Below are positions 6,632 to 11,830 of a stretch of DNA of 12,444 bases, piece after piece. The first letter of the stretch is position 1. Each line of letters starts with the position of its first letter. The notes under the pieces were generated by a model. The model saw nothing but the letters and a program-made list of their open reading frames with translations, was not told where the DNA came from and did not search any database. The stretch comes from SZUA-442 sp035461905 (GTDB lineage Bacteria; Actinomycetota; Acidimicrobiia; Spongiisociales; UBA5794). The stretch is taken from the NCBI GenBank assembly GCA_035461905.1, contig DATHUV010000130.1, forward strand, positions 1-12,444, given 5' to 3'. A program made the position numbers and the translations under genes.

Positions 6632-7005
6632 TGGAGATGTTCGAGAGTCCCGTGGTCGTGGTCATTCCCGGTGAGCGTGAAGCGTTGCGGGTTCTCCGGT
6701 TGGTCGCTATGGACGTCGGTCGCCTCCTCGGGTTCGGTTACGACAAGATCGAGGACGCCCGGCTCGCCGTTCACGAGGCCGCTGCTGTCCTCGTCGAAAC
6801 AGGCAGCGACAGCATCACCTGCCAGATCACGGCGGAAGGCGGATCCATGGCGATCGCGATGTCCTCCATGCCAGCACCGTCGACGTGGCCACCGCAAGAC
6901 TGGGAGGACTCCCTCGGTCATCTGGTGCTGAGCCATGTCGCTGAGTCACTGGAGTTGGACTCGAAACCGTCGATCTCGTTCGCCATCACTCCGAGCCGCG
7001 GCTGA
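6631..7005 (+). CDS. Second UsfX-like, GHKL-derived anti-sigma-type protein
   Basis: This encodes 124 residues (122 if the ATG at 6637 is used). The segment ALRVLRLVAMDVGRLLGFGYDKIEDARLAVHEAAAVLVE corresponds to the N-box region of UsfX (LRLAVDEVC type). Glu49 is present but the position four residues on, normally Asn, is Val53. No G1 or G2 glycine motif follows; a DWEDSLGHLVLSHVAESLEL helix and a final strand match the end of UsfX-like proteins. It diverges from the usfX-like/sigF pair and is probably a regulator of the same system. There is no ribosome-binding site; a TAGTAT box ending at 6630 would place a transcript start near 6637, which would make the mRNA leaderless from the second ATG. 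Exact role is inferred. Confidence 0.65.
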   Translation: MEMFESPVVVVIPGEREALRVLRLVAMDVGRLLGFGYDKIEDARLAVHEAAAVLVETGSDSITCQITAEGGSMAIAMSSMPAPSTWPPQDWEDSLGHLVLSHVAESLELDSKPSISFAITPSRG

Positions 7006-7018
7006 TTGCCTCCTTCGG

Positions 7019-7043
7019 GTTTGCGCCCGACGTGTGGGGGTAT
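7019..7043 (+). promoter_or_regulatory. Predicted sigma-F/sigma-B promoter for the ferritin-like gene
   Basis: GTTT (7019-7022) is followed after 15 bases by a consensus GGGTAT (7038-7043). This is the best match in the window to the SigB/SigF consensus. The transcript would start near 7050, with a 26-base leader before the ATG at 7076. Confidence 0.75.
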
Positions 7044-7075
7044 CCGTCCCTCGACCCCAAACAAGAGGAGAGGTC

Positions 7076-7675
7076 ATGGACAGATCGAATCTGAACGAAC
7101 TGCTGCTGCAGGCGATGGAGACCGAGCTCGGCGGTGAGCAGCTGTACCTGGCTGCCATCGAGAACGCGGTGAACCCCGACGTACGCGAAGAGTGGACAAA
7201 GTACCTCGAGGAGACTCGGACCCACCAGGAGGTTCTGACGCGTGTGTTCGCAGCGGCGGGCCTCGATGTGGATGCCGAGTCCCCCGGCCGTGCGTTGGTC
7301 CGTGCCAAAGGCGAGGCGCTCGTGTCCATTACCGAGACGGCGCGAACCGCGGGTGATCCCAAGCTGGGCGAACTCGTTGCAGCCGAGTCGATCGTCGAGG
7401 CGGAGTCGAAGGATCACCAGAACTGGAAGCTCATTGGGCTGATGGTCGAGCATGTGGACGGCGAGCTCGCCGACGCACTTCGCGAGGCATACGACGAGGT
7501 GGCCGAAGAGGAAGCCGAGCACCTCTTCCACACGATGGGTTGGGCACGCGAACTCTGGCTGGAGTTCCTTGGCGTTCCCGCAGTGCTGCCTCCCCCCGAG
7601 GAGGAGAAGCACGTCGCCACCCAGATCGGGGCGGCTCGGGCCGAACAGCAGCGCGACGACTACGTCACAGCCTGA
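7076..7675 (+). CDS. Ferritin-like domain protein
   Basis: This encodes 199 residues, largely a four-helix bundle. Helix 1 is ELLLQAMETELGGEQLYLAAIENAV with candidate ligand Glu21. Helix 2 is EWTKYLEETRTHQEVLTRVF with Glu46 and His50. Helix 3 is LVAAESIVEAESKDHQNWKLI. Helix 4 is REAYDEVAEEEAEHLFHTMGWARELW with an EEEAEH motif. These Glu/His sets are what a di-iron ferritin-like site uses, so iron handling or peroxide protection is likely. The C-terminal ~30 residues are Pro/Glu-rich and then charged, probably flexible. GAGGAGAGG directly upstream fixes the start; the frame open further upstream is not used. It has its own sigma-F-type promoter and ends at a nested hairpin. Confidence 0.85.
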   Translation: MDRSNLNELLLQAMETELGGEQLYLAAIENAVNPDVREEWTKYLEETRTHQEVLTRVFAAAGLDVDAESPGRALVRAKGEALVSITETARTAGDPKLGELVAAESIVEAESKDHQNWKLIGLMVEHVDGELADALREAYDEVAEEEAEHLFHTMGWARELWLEFLGVPAVLPPPEEEKHVATQIGAARAEQQRDDYVTA

Positions 7676-7710
7676 CCGTTCGCTCCGGCCGAACGAGGGC
7701 CTCCCTCCCG

Positions 7711-7758
7711 ACGACCTCCGACCCTGCGGCTCCCGACATACTGGGAGCCGTAGGTCGT
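7711..7758. terminator. Nested hairpin between convergent genes
   Basis: CGGCTCCC (7727-7734) pairs with GGGAGCCG (7743-7750) around an 8-base loop, and outside it ACGACCT (7711-7717) pairs with AGGTCGT (7752-7758). No clear T-run follows. It lies between the ferritin-like gene and the convergent HATPase gene, so a bidirectional terminator or transcript-end stabiliser is likely. Confidence 0.5.
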
Positions 7759-7816
7759 AGGGGCTCGGCCGCCATTTGCTACACCGCGAACCGAGTGGAG
7801 GAGATGGACGACCGCC

Positions 7817-8212
7817 TCAGAGGCAGTTGGCCTCCTCGTCGTCCAGCTCGGCCCAGACGACCTTGCCTGATGACTCCGCTCGTACCCCCCAGCGGTCGGC
7901 TACCTGCTCGACAACGAGGAGTCCTCGACCCACAGGCGACTTCAGTCCGTGCCGCTTCCGCGTGGGGAGGGTGGAGTTGGCATCTTCAACCTCGAGGCGG
8001 ATCGTGCCGTCGGAACAGCCAACCCGGACGATGAAAGGTGTCCCTGCATGCATGACGGCGTTGGTCGCCAGCTCAGAGGCGAGCAGCTCGAGTTCGGAGG
8101 TGATGAAGGTCGATCGCCCTGCTGTCACGCCACGGACAAAAGAGCGTGCTCGCGCCACTGACGCCGGTTCAGACGGGAGCTTCAGCTCGGCGACTTCCGA
8201 TGTGCTCTTCAA
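7817..8212 (-). CDS. RsbW-type HATPase anti-sigma regulatory protein
   Basis: This encodes 131 residues starting at TTG 8212. The domain is HATPase_c_2 with an intact site: N-box ELLASELATNAVMHAG (Glu47, Asn51), a G1-like VEDANSTLP (Asp77) and G2 GRGLLVVEQVADRWGV. The frame is open back to an ATG at 8320, but the upstream residues are basic and unlike the family. AAGGGG seven bases before the TTG, together with the normal family length, supports the shorter form. It is the second ATP-binding-competent member here. Its partner could be the STAS protein ending at 8750 or one encoded elsewhere. It is convergent with the ferritin-like gene, and no sigma-F motif precedes it. Confidence 0.83.
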   Translation of the reverse strand: MKSTSEVAELKLPSEPASVARARSFVRGVTAGRSTFITSELELLASELATNAVMHAGTPFIVRVGCSDGTIRLEVEDANSTLPTRKRHGLKSPVGRGLLVVEQVADRWGVRAESSGKVVWAELDDEEANCL

Positions 8213-8428
8213 CGCGAGACCCCTTTGCCACGATCCCGGTGTCTCGCCGATGCGTCGGCTCAACCCGTCTTCACGGAGACGATAGACGAGAAGTCCACGA
8301 TGCCCGGACCTATCGCCCACCGCGGGTCATCCGGAATGGCATCGATGATCACATCGGCGGCAGGAGTTCACGACTCGAGTCCGGTCGATGCCCTGCAAGC
8401 GGTCGAGGTGGGGGCGGACTCCGGGTAC

Positions 8429-8454
8429 GTATGGTCGCACAGGCTCGCGGGTAG
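8429..8454 (+). promoter_or_regulatory. Predicted sigma-F-type promoter for the small membrane protein gene
   Basis: GTAT (8429-8432) is followed after 16 bases by GGGTAG (8449-8454). The transcript would start near 8461, 34 bases before the ATG at 8495. It is the third GTAT-N16 site in the window. Confidence 0.55.
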
Positions 8455-8494
8455 GGATCACCTGTAACTCATCGGACCCATGAAGGAAGTCGAT

Positions 8495-8704
8495 ATGAAC
8501 AACGAACCGAATGACAATCGAGTGATCATTGAGCGAGAGCATGCCCCGGTAATCGTGGAGAGACGCTCCAGTGTGGCTGCGGTCATCGCAACCCTGTTGC
8601 TGGTCGCAGTTATCGCCGTTGCGGTGTGGTTCTTCTTCATCGCTGACTCGGATACCAGGGATGCGATCGTCCCCGATGGCATCGACGTCACGGTCGACAA
8701 CTGA
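8495..8704 (+). CDS. Small single-span membrane protein
   Basis: This encodes 69 residues: a charged cytoplasmic-type N-terminus (NNEPNDNRVIIEREHAPVIVERR), one long membrane helix (SVAAVIATLLLVAVIAVAVWFFFIA) and a short acidic tail ending in IDVTVDN. I do not recognise a named family. The ATG at 8495 has AAGGA seven bases upstream and is preferred over the ATG at 8480, which lacks a site. A sigma-F-type promoter lies just upstream, so it is probably a stress-induced membrane protein; the activity is unknown. It converges with the STAS gene with 45 bases between, where I see no strong terminator. Confidence 0.75.
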   Translation: MNNEPNDNRVIIEREHAPVIVERRSSVAAVIATLLLVAVIAVAVWFFFIADSDTRDAIVPDGIDVTVDN

Positions 8705-8749
8705 TCCAACGCTGTACGCATCGTGAGGCCGGAGTTCCTCGGCTACAGC

Positions 8750-9109
8750 TCACTCCTCGACGGTGATGGTTGAAAGCAACCCCGTGATCTCGAGGACTCG
8801 CAACACTGCCGAAGGTGGCCGCCGGAGCACAAGGCGGCTGCCTGCGGTGTCGAGACGGTCGTGGGCTGTAACGAGGACGCGCAACCCGCTCGAGTCGAGG
8901 AAGGTGACCCCGGTCATGTCGAGCACCACCTCGGCGCCCGCCGCATCCTGCTCAATGGCCGTAATCGCGTCTTCCAACGCATCGATCGAAGCGAGGTCGA
9001 TTTCACCCATAAGGACGGCAACGGGATGGGTACCGGTGCGATCCACGGTGTAGCTGAGGCCGGTCAAGGTGATCGCGCTCTCCTGTCTCTTGGACGTGGA
9101 TGGTACCAC
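8750..9109 (-). CDS. STAS-domain anti-anti-sigma factor (RsbV/SpoIIAA type)
   Basis: This encodes 119 residues forming one STAS domain. The strand-turn VAVLMGEIDLASIDALEDAI and the phosphorylation loop VVLDMTGVTFLDSSGLRVLVTAHDRL are both canonical; the first Ser of DSSGL is the residue phosphorylated in SpoIIAA/RsbV. When dephosphorylated, such proteins bind the anti-sigma factor and free the sigma factor. The SpoIIE phosphatase at 2811 and the two complete HATPases in the window are the expected opposing enzymes. For the start, GTG at 9109 has GGGGGAG five bases upstream, while ATG 9124 and TTG 9127 have no site; the longer form would add five or six residues. It is the only STAS protein in the window. 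Confidence 0.88.
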   Translation of the reverse strand: MVPSTSKRQESAITLTGLSYTVDRTGTHPVAVLMGEIDLASIDALEDAITAIEQDAAGAEVVLDMTGVTFLDSSGLRVLVTAHDRLDTAGSRLVLRRPPSAVLRVLEITGLLSTITVEE

Positions 9110-9292
9110 GACCCACTCCCCCATCAACGTGCGTTATGTGGGAAACGCCCCTGAATACCGGGGATTCCTCTGGCAGGAATCCGGCCGCGACGGCCAGGTG
9201 ACGCCATGGGTTCGATGATCCCGCCAAGGGTGCATGGGTTCCGGACCGGCAATCGAGTCGCCGGATCTCACCCGAGCAGCAGAGAGGCGGAT

Positions 9293-9318
9293 GTTTATGG
9301 CCCCCATCTGCCGGGTAG
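9293..9318 (+). promoter_or_regulatory. Predicted sigma-F/sigma-B promoter for the four-gene operon
   Basis: GTTT (9293-9296) is followed after 16 bases by GGGTAG (9313-9318). A start near 9325 falls at the first base of an 8-bp hairpin. This promoter would drive the genes at 9416, 10078, 10182 and 10612. Confidence 0.7.
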
Positions 9319-9324
9319 CCAATG

Positions 9325-9344
9325 CATGGCAACGAATTGCCATG
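9325..9344 (+). promoter_or_regulatory. 5'-terminal stem-loop in the operon leader
   Basis: CATGGCAA (9325-9332) and TTGCCATG (9337-9344) are perfect complements around a CGAA tetraloop. The hairpin begins about seven bases after the predicted -10, so it would form the very 5' end of the mRNA, a position known to slow decay. The function is inferred. Confidence 0.5.
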
Positions 9345-9346
9345 GG

Positions 9347-9418
9347 CAACAACCAAGGGAGCCACACATGCAACAGCCCCAAGGGAACACACATGCAACA
9401 ACCAAGGGAGCACACATG
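9347..9418 (+). repeat. Three tandem copies of an AGGGA...ATG unit
   Basis: Units of 24, 25 and 23 bases run 9347-9370, 9371-9395 and 9396-9418. Each has the form CAAC(A/C-rich)AAGGGA(n)CACATG, so each contains a ribosome-binding-like AAGGGA and an ATG. The third ATG (9416) starts the membrane protein. The first (9368) is in frame with it; the second (9393) opens an 8-codon frame whose TGA overlaps the third ATG as ATGA. Confidence 0.85.
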
Positions 9419-10051
9419 ACCGAGTCGACGAAGAGTCAGGTAGTCGCCGAGTCGAGGGAGAGCCAGAACGTGCGCAACGTTCGCGGCGCAGAAGTCGACG
9501 TGAGTCCAGTCGTGTCCCGCTTCGGCGGTGCCGATCTGGTCGCGGTTGTCCTCGGCATGTTCGCAGCACTCGGTGTGCTGGTGCTTCTCAGCGCACTCAT
9601 CACCGCGGGTGCAGCTGGGATCGAGTACCAGCTCAACGCCATCGATCTCGACGGAAGCCTGACGGAGGTCGCGGTTGTGGGGACACTCGTCGCCATAGCT
9701 GTCATCTTCGTCTCGTTCGTTGCTGGAGGCTGGGCAGCCGGCCGCATGGCGCGATATGACGGAGCGATGAACGGGCTCGGTTCCGGTCTTCTCTTCGTCC
9801 TCGTCGTTGCCGTCTTCGGGGCCCTCGGGGCGTGGGCGGGAAACGAGTACAACGCCTTCGCGAACGTGGACCTGCCCAATTGGTTCGGCCAGTTCACCGC
9901 CGAGGACATCACGATGCAAGCGATCATCGCAGGTACCGCGGCCATCGCCGCCTGCCTGTTCGGGGGCTGGCTCGGTGGACTCCTCGGCGACGAGTACCAC
10001 AAGAAGGCTGACGCCGCACTTGTCCAGGCGACCGTCCACGACGCGTCGTAG
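9416..10051 (+). CDS. Four-span membrane protein of unknown function
   Basis: This encodes 211 residues. After a polar N-terminus (~1-40) come four hydrophobic segments: AVVLGMFAALGVLVLLSALI, VVGTLVAIAVIFVSFVAGGW, GLLFVLVVAVFGALGAWAG and AIIAGTAAIAACLFGGWLGG. There is an extracytoplasmic-type loop with NEYNAFANVDLPNWFGQF and a charged C-terminal tail (DEYHKKADAALVQ). The GGWAAGRMARYDGA turn and GGWLGGLLGDEYHKK ending resemble uncharacterised actinobacterial membrane proteins; I give no function. ATG 9416 is the third of three repeated start sites; ATG 9368 would add 16 residues (MQQPQGNTHATTKGAH). It leads the operon that continues with the 19-aa peptide, PRC-barrel and metallothionein genes. 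Confidence 0.82.
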   Translation: MTESTKSQVVAESRESQNVRNVRGAEVDVSPVVSRFGGADLVAVVLGMFAALGVLVLLSALITAGAAGIEYQLNAIDLDGSLTEVAVVGTLVAIAVIFVSFVAGGWAAGRMARYDGAMNGLGSGLLFVLVVAVFGALGAWAGNEYNAFANVDLPNWFGQFTAEDITMQAIIAGTAAIAACLFGGWLGGLLGDEYHKKADAALVQATVHDAS

Positions 10052-10077
10052 AAGAACCACCGAAAGAGAGGTGACCC

Positions 10078-10137
10078 ATGTACATCGGTATCGGAGCGCT
10101 CATCCTGATCATCCTGATCCTCATCCTCATCTTCTGA
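10078..10137 (+). CDS. Tiny hydrophobic membrane peptide (19 aa)
   Basis: The translation is MYIGIGALILIILILILIF, an uncharged single membrane span. AGAGAGGTGACCC directly precedes the ATG and closely resembles the site before the paralogous 21-aa gene at 2388-2323. Both peptides begin MxIGIG and end in Phe, and both sit next to stress-type genes. The gene lies 26 bases after the four-span membrane protein and 44 bases before the PRC-barrel gene, inside one apparent operon. It is far below the length limits of usual gene callers. Codon choice (ATC, CTC, CTG) is ordinary for this genome. The function is unknown. Confidence 0.75.
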   Translation: MYIGIGALILIILILILIF

Positions 10138-10181
10138 GGACACAGGGATCGCAACAACGACACGAAACATAAGGAGCAACC

Positions 10182-10532
10182 ATGGAACGCAAGACACTCA
10201 GTGCAACGACAATAATTGGTGATGACGTCCGCAACACCGCCGGTGAGGACCTCGGTGAGGTCACCGACATCATGCTCGACCTCGAAACAGGCAACATCGC
10301 CTACGCCGTGGTCGACATGGGCGGATTCCTGGGCATCGGCGGAAAGCTGTTCGCCGTACCGTGGTCGGCAATGTCCCTCGACACCGACCAGCACGAGTTC
10401 GTCGTCGACATCGACAAGACGAGGCTCGAGAACGCACCGGGCTTCGACAAGGACAACTGGCCCGACTTCTCGGACAGGGCGTGGGGCAAGTCTGTGTATG
10501 ACTACTACCACCAAGCACCGTACTGGAACTAG
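10182..10532 (+). CDS. PRC-barrel domain protein
   Basis: This encodes 116 residues. Residues ~1-80 form a PRC-barrel: TLSATTIIGDDVRNTAGEDLGEVTDIMLDLETGNIAYAVVDMGGFLGIGGKLFAVPWSAMSLDTDQHEFVVDID, with the typical G-x-x-L-G-x-V-x-D and the FAVPW-x-x-M/L strands. The tail (NAPGFDKDNWPDFSDRAWGKSVYDYY) is the aromatic C-terminus seen in many soluble PRC-barrel stress proteins. These domains bind RNA or proteins in other systems; for this type the role is not established. AAGGAG six bases upstream fixes the start. It is the third gene of the operon led by the gene at 9416. Confidence 0.9.
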   Translation: MERKTLSATTIIGDDVRNTAGEDLGEVTDIMLDLETGNIAYAVVDMGGFLGIGGKLFAVPWSAMSLDTDQHEFVVDIDKTRLENAPGFDKDNWPDFSDRAWGKSVYDYYHQAPYWN

Positions 10533-10611
10533 CCAGAACCGTACCTACCGTCGATCTCCGTTCCGATCACAGTCAATGAGATCGGGGAGCCCGACACGAG
10601 GAGGAATGCCC

Positions 10612-10767
10612 ATGAAGTGCGCTCACGACACGTGCACCTGCCTGGTGGATCAGCAAGGCGCCTATTGCAGCGAAGCATGCGGAACGATGGCCGAGGGCAG
10701 TGGTGCGATCTGCCCGTGCCGGCACGCCGAGTGCCGAGCAAGTCTCGAGGGCGGATCTGGGCTGTAG
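10612..10767 (+). CDS. Bacterial metallothionein (SmtA/BmtA-like)
   Basis: This encodes 51 residues with eight cysteines (3, 8, 10, 19, 23, 34, 36, 41) and His5 and His38. The pattern KCAHDTCTC-LVD-YCSEAC ... CPCRHAEC follows cyanobacterial SmtA and Pseudomonas BmtA, where Cys and His thiolates and imidazoles bind Zn or Cd clusters. SmtA has nine Cys, so this member is one short; bound metal number would be lower or use His. GAGGAGG eight bases upstream sets the start. It follows the PRC-barrel gene by 79 bases, with no promoter motif I can see between, and ends just before a strong hairpin. Likely role is zinc storage or redox/metal stress protection under the stress sigma factor. Confidence 0.88.
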   Translation: MKCAHDTCTCLVDQQGAYCSEACGTMAEGSGAICPCRHAECRASLEGGSGL

Positions 10768-10784
10768 ACCAACGGCCAACCGGA

Positions 10785-10823
10785 GGGATGGCGTCGGGCG
10801 ATATCGCCCGGCGCCATTCCTGT
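10785..10823 (+). terminator. Strong hairpin terminator of the metallothionein operon
   Basis: ATGGCGTCGGGCGAT (10788-10802) is followed at once by its near-perfect complement ATCGCCCGGCGCCAT (10803-10817), with one T-G wobble; GGG (10785-10787) and TCC (10818-10820) extend the stem. TGTTTGTG follows. It closes the operon that begins at 9416. Confidence 0.75.
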
Positions 10824-10825
10824 TT

Positions 10826-10847
10826 GTGGTGACGAGTTCGTCACCAC
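10826..10847. repeat. Perfect 10-bp inverted repeat
   Basis: GTGGTGACGA (10826-10835) and TCGTCACCAC (10838-10847) are exact complements separated by GT. It lies right after the terminator hairpin and 115 bases before the lipoprotein gene. The 2-base centre is too tight for an RNA loop, so a dimeric regulator site is as likely as a second hairpin. Confidence 0.6.
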
Positions 10848-10961
10848 GCCGGATGCTTGATCGGGTGAGCCCACCCTGTCCCTCTGCTTTGCGCTCTGTC
10901 GGTGGGGAGGCAACCGACTCTGGTGGTAGGGTTTACCAGCGGTTCTCACACGGGAGTAGTC

Positions 10962-11348
10962 GTGGCTCGTTCACGGATCGGGAGCGCAGCACTTGCCATG
11001 GTCATCGCCTCCATCCTTTCCGGATGCGGCTCCGACCCGGGATCGACCGAAGGCACCTTCGAATCCGCGATGGAGACCTGCGGCGTCGGGGAGAACCCAT
11101 CCGACGTCAGGATCGACGACGGTACCAGCGAGCTTCGGATCAACAACAAGGGTGATAGCGACAACTCTGGGATCCCCCTGGATGATGTCTGGTGTCTGCT
11201 CGAGCAACTCGAAGTCACCGACGAGATTCTGGATCGGATGGTGAACACCAGCGGAAGTGACGGGGAGCAGGAGGGTGCCTGGGGTCCCTACACGGTCACC
11301 TGGACCTACTTCCCACCCCGGGGCCTCGACGTCTTCGTCAGACGCTGA
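10962..11348 (+). CDS. Putative lipoprotein, unknown function
   Basis: This encodes 128 residues starting at GTG 10962. The signal is RSRIGSAALAMVIASILSGC, with lipobox LSGC and lipidated Cys22, so the protein should be anchored outside the cytoplasmic membrane. The mature part is acidic and has two further cysteines (in METCGVGE and DVWCLLEQ) that could form a disulfide. It ends WGPYTVTWTYFPPRGLDVFVRR, a likely beta hairpin. CGGGAG six bases upstream supports the GTG; the frame is open to ATG 10902 but that would bury the signal. I do not recognise a family. A TAGGGT box at 10927-10932 might be its -10. Confidence 0.75.
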   Translation: MARSRIGSAALAMVIASILSGCGSDPGSTEGTFESAMETCGVGENPSDVRIDDGTSELRINNKGDSDNSGIPLDDVWCLLEQLEVTDEILDRMVNTSGSDGEQEGAWGPYTVTWTYFPPRGLDVFVRR

Positions 11349-11487
11349 CAGCCTCGGGATCCGATCAGCAACGCACGCTCCTACGGACCGTGGCTTCTGA
11401 GCGCCGCGCTTGGCCAGGCCACCGCGATCAAGGGTTCGTGGTGGCTCAATGGAACGGCATCGAGCAAGGTTCTTGAGTACCGAGCTT

Positions 11488-11634
11488 CTACACCCGGCGT
11501 CCTCGCCAACCGGTGAATGCGCCGATCAGGAGCAGGACGAGGGCGATGATGAGAACCCAACGAAGTGCTTCGAAGAGCAGCCCGATTCCGCCGATGAGCA
11601 GGGCGAGGAGCAAGATGAGTAGTGCAATCCACAT
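11488..11634 (-). CDS. Small hydrophobic two-span protein
   Basis: This encodes 48 residues: MWIALLILLLALLIGGIGLL, a short FEALRW turn, a second membrane helix VLIIALVLLLIGAF, and a basic tail TGWRGRRV. This is the layout of the small hydrophobic proteins common in Actinomycetota genomes, with two helices linked by a W-containing turn and the basic end on the cytoplasmic side. GGGAGGG lies about eight bases upstream of the ATG, within the end of the preceding small gene, whose TGA is three bases before this ATG. The two genes are therefore probably translated from one mRNA. Confidence 0.75.
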   Translation of the reverse strand: MWIALLILLLALLIGGIGLLFEALRWVLIIALVLLLIGAFTGWRGRRV

Positions 11635-11637
11635 TTC

Positions 11638-11769
11638 TCAGCCCTCCCAAACGCTGACCGGGGCGGCCGCCGTGGCCTGATCCCGGCCCGTCGTGTCGTC
11701 GGACTCGTAGTGATAGTCGGGGTCACCCCTTCGGCCGATGGGGCCGTTCATGTCTCTACCGTGCCTCAC
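11638..11769 (-). CDS. Small hydrophilic protein (43 aa), unknown function
   Basis: This frame of 43 residues starts at GTG 11769, with AAAGGAGG five bases upstream, the strongest ribosome-binding site in this part of the window. An in-frame ATG at 11751 would give 37 residues. The product is polar, with the stretch RRGDPDYHYESDDTTGRDQA, and no motif I know. It ends three bases before the small hydrophobic gene, and a consensus sigma-F-type promoter (11825-11800) lies upstream. Site, promoter and coupling together make a real gene likely despite its size. Confidence 0.6.
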   Translation of the reverse strand: MRHGRDMNGPIGRRGDPDYHYESDDTTGRDQATAAAPVSVWEG

Positions 11770-11799
11770 GGCATCCTCCTTTGATGGGCGAAGCATTCC

Positions 11800-11825
11800 C
11801 TACCCACGTCGGAGCCTTCTCAAAC
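11800..11825 (-). promoter_or_regulatory. Predicted sigma-F/sigma-B promoter for the small-gene pair
   Basis: On the minus strand GTTT (11825-11822) is followed after 16 bases by GGGTAG (11805-11800). The transcript would start near 11793, 24 bases before the GTG at 11769. Its -35 is five bases from the -35 of the divergent promoter. Confidence 0.7.
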
Positions 11826-11830
11826 GACGG

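Noticed and set aside
8213..8320. N-terminal extension of the HATPase gene to ATG 8320
   Set aside because: The residues do not fit the family and the TTG at 8212 has a good AAGGGG site and gives normal length.
9162..9182. GGATTCC/GGAATCC inverted repeat upstream of the STAS gene
   Set aside because: The 7-bp stem is short, with no promoter boxes at a fitting distance; I see no reason to assign a role.
9206..9415. In-frame upstream extension of the four-span membrane protein gene
   Set aside because: The extra residues precede or overlap the predicted promoter and leader hairpin, look non-coding, and the repeated AAGGGA site supports ATG 9416.
9234..9419. 61-codon frame ending at the start of the membrane protein gene
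   Set aside because: Most of it lies upstream of the predicted transcript start; only its last eight codons (from 9393) are discussed as a possible mini-ORF.
10931..10957. GTTT-N17-GGGAGT as a sigma-F promoter for the lipoprotein at 10962
   Set aside because: GGGAG is at ribosome-binding distance from the GTG at 10962 and lacks the TA of the -10; using it as a -10 would put the transcript start inside the start codon.
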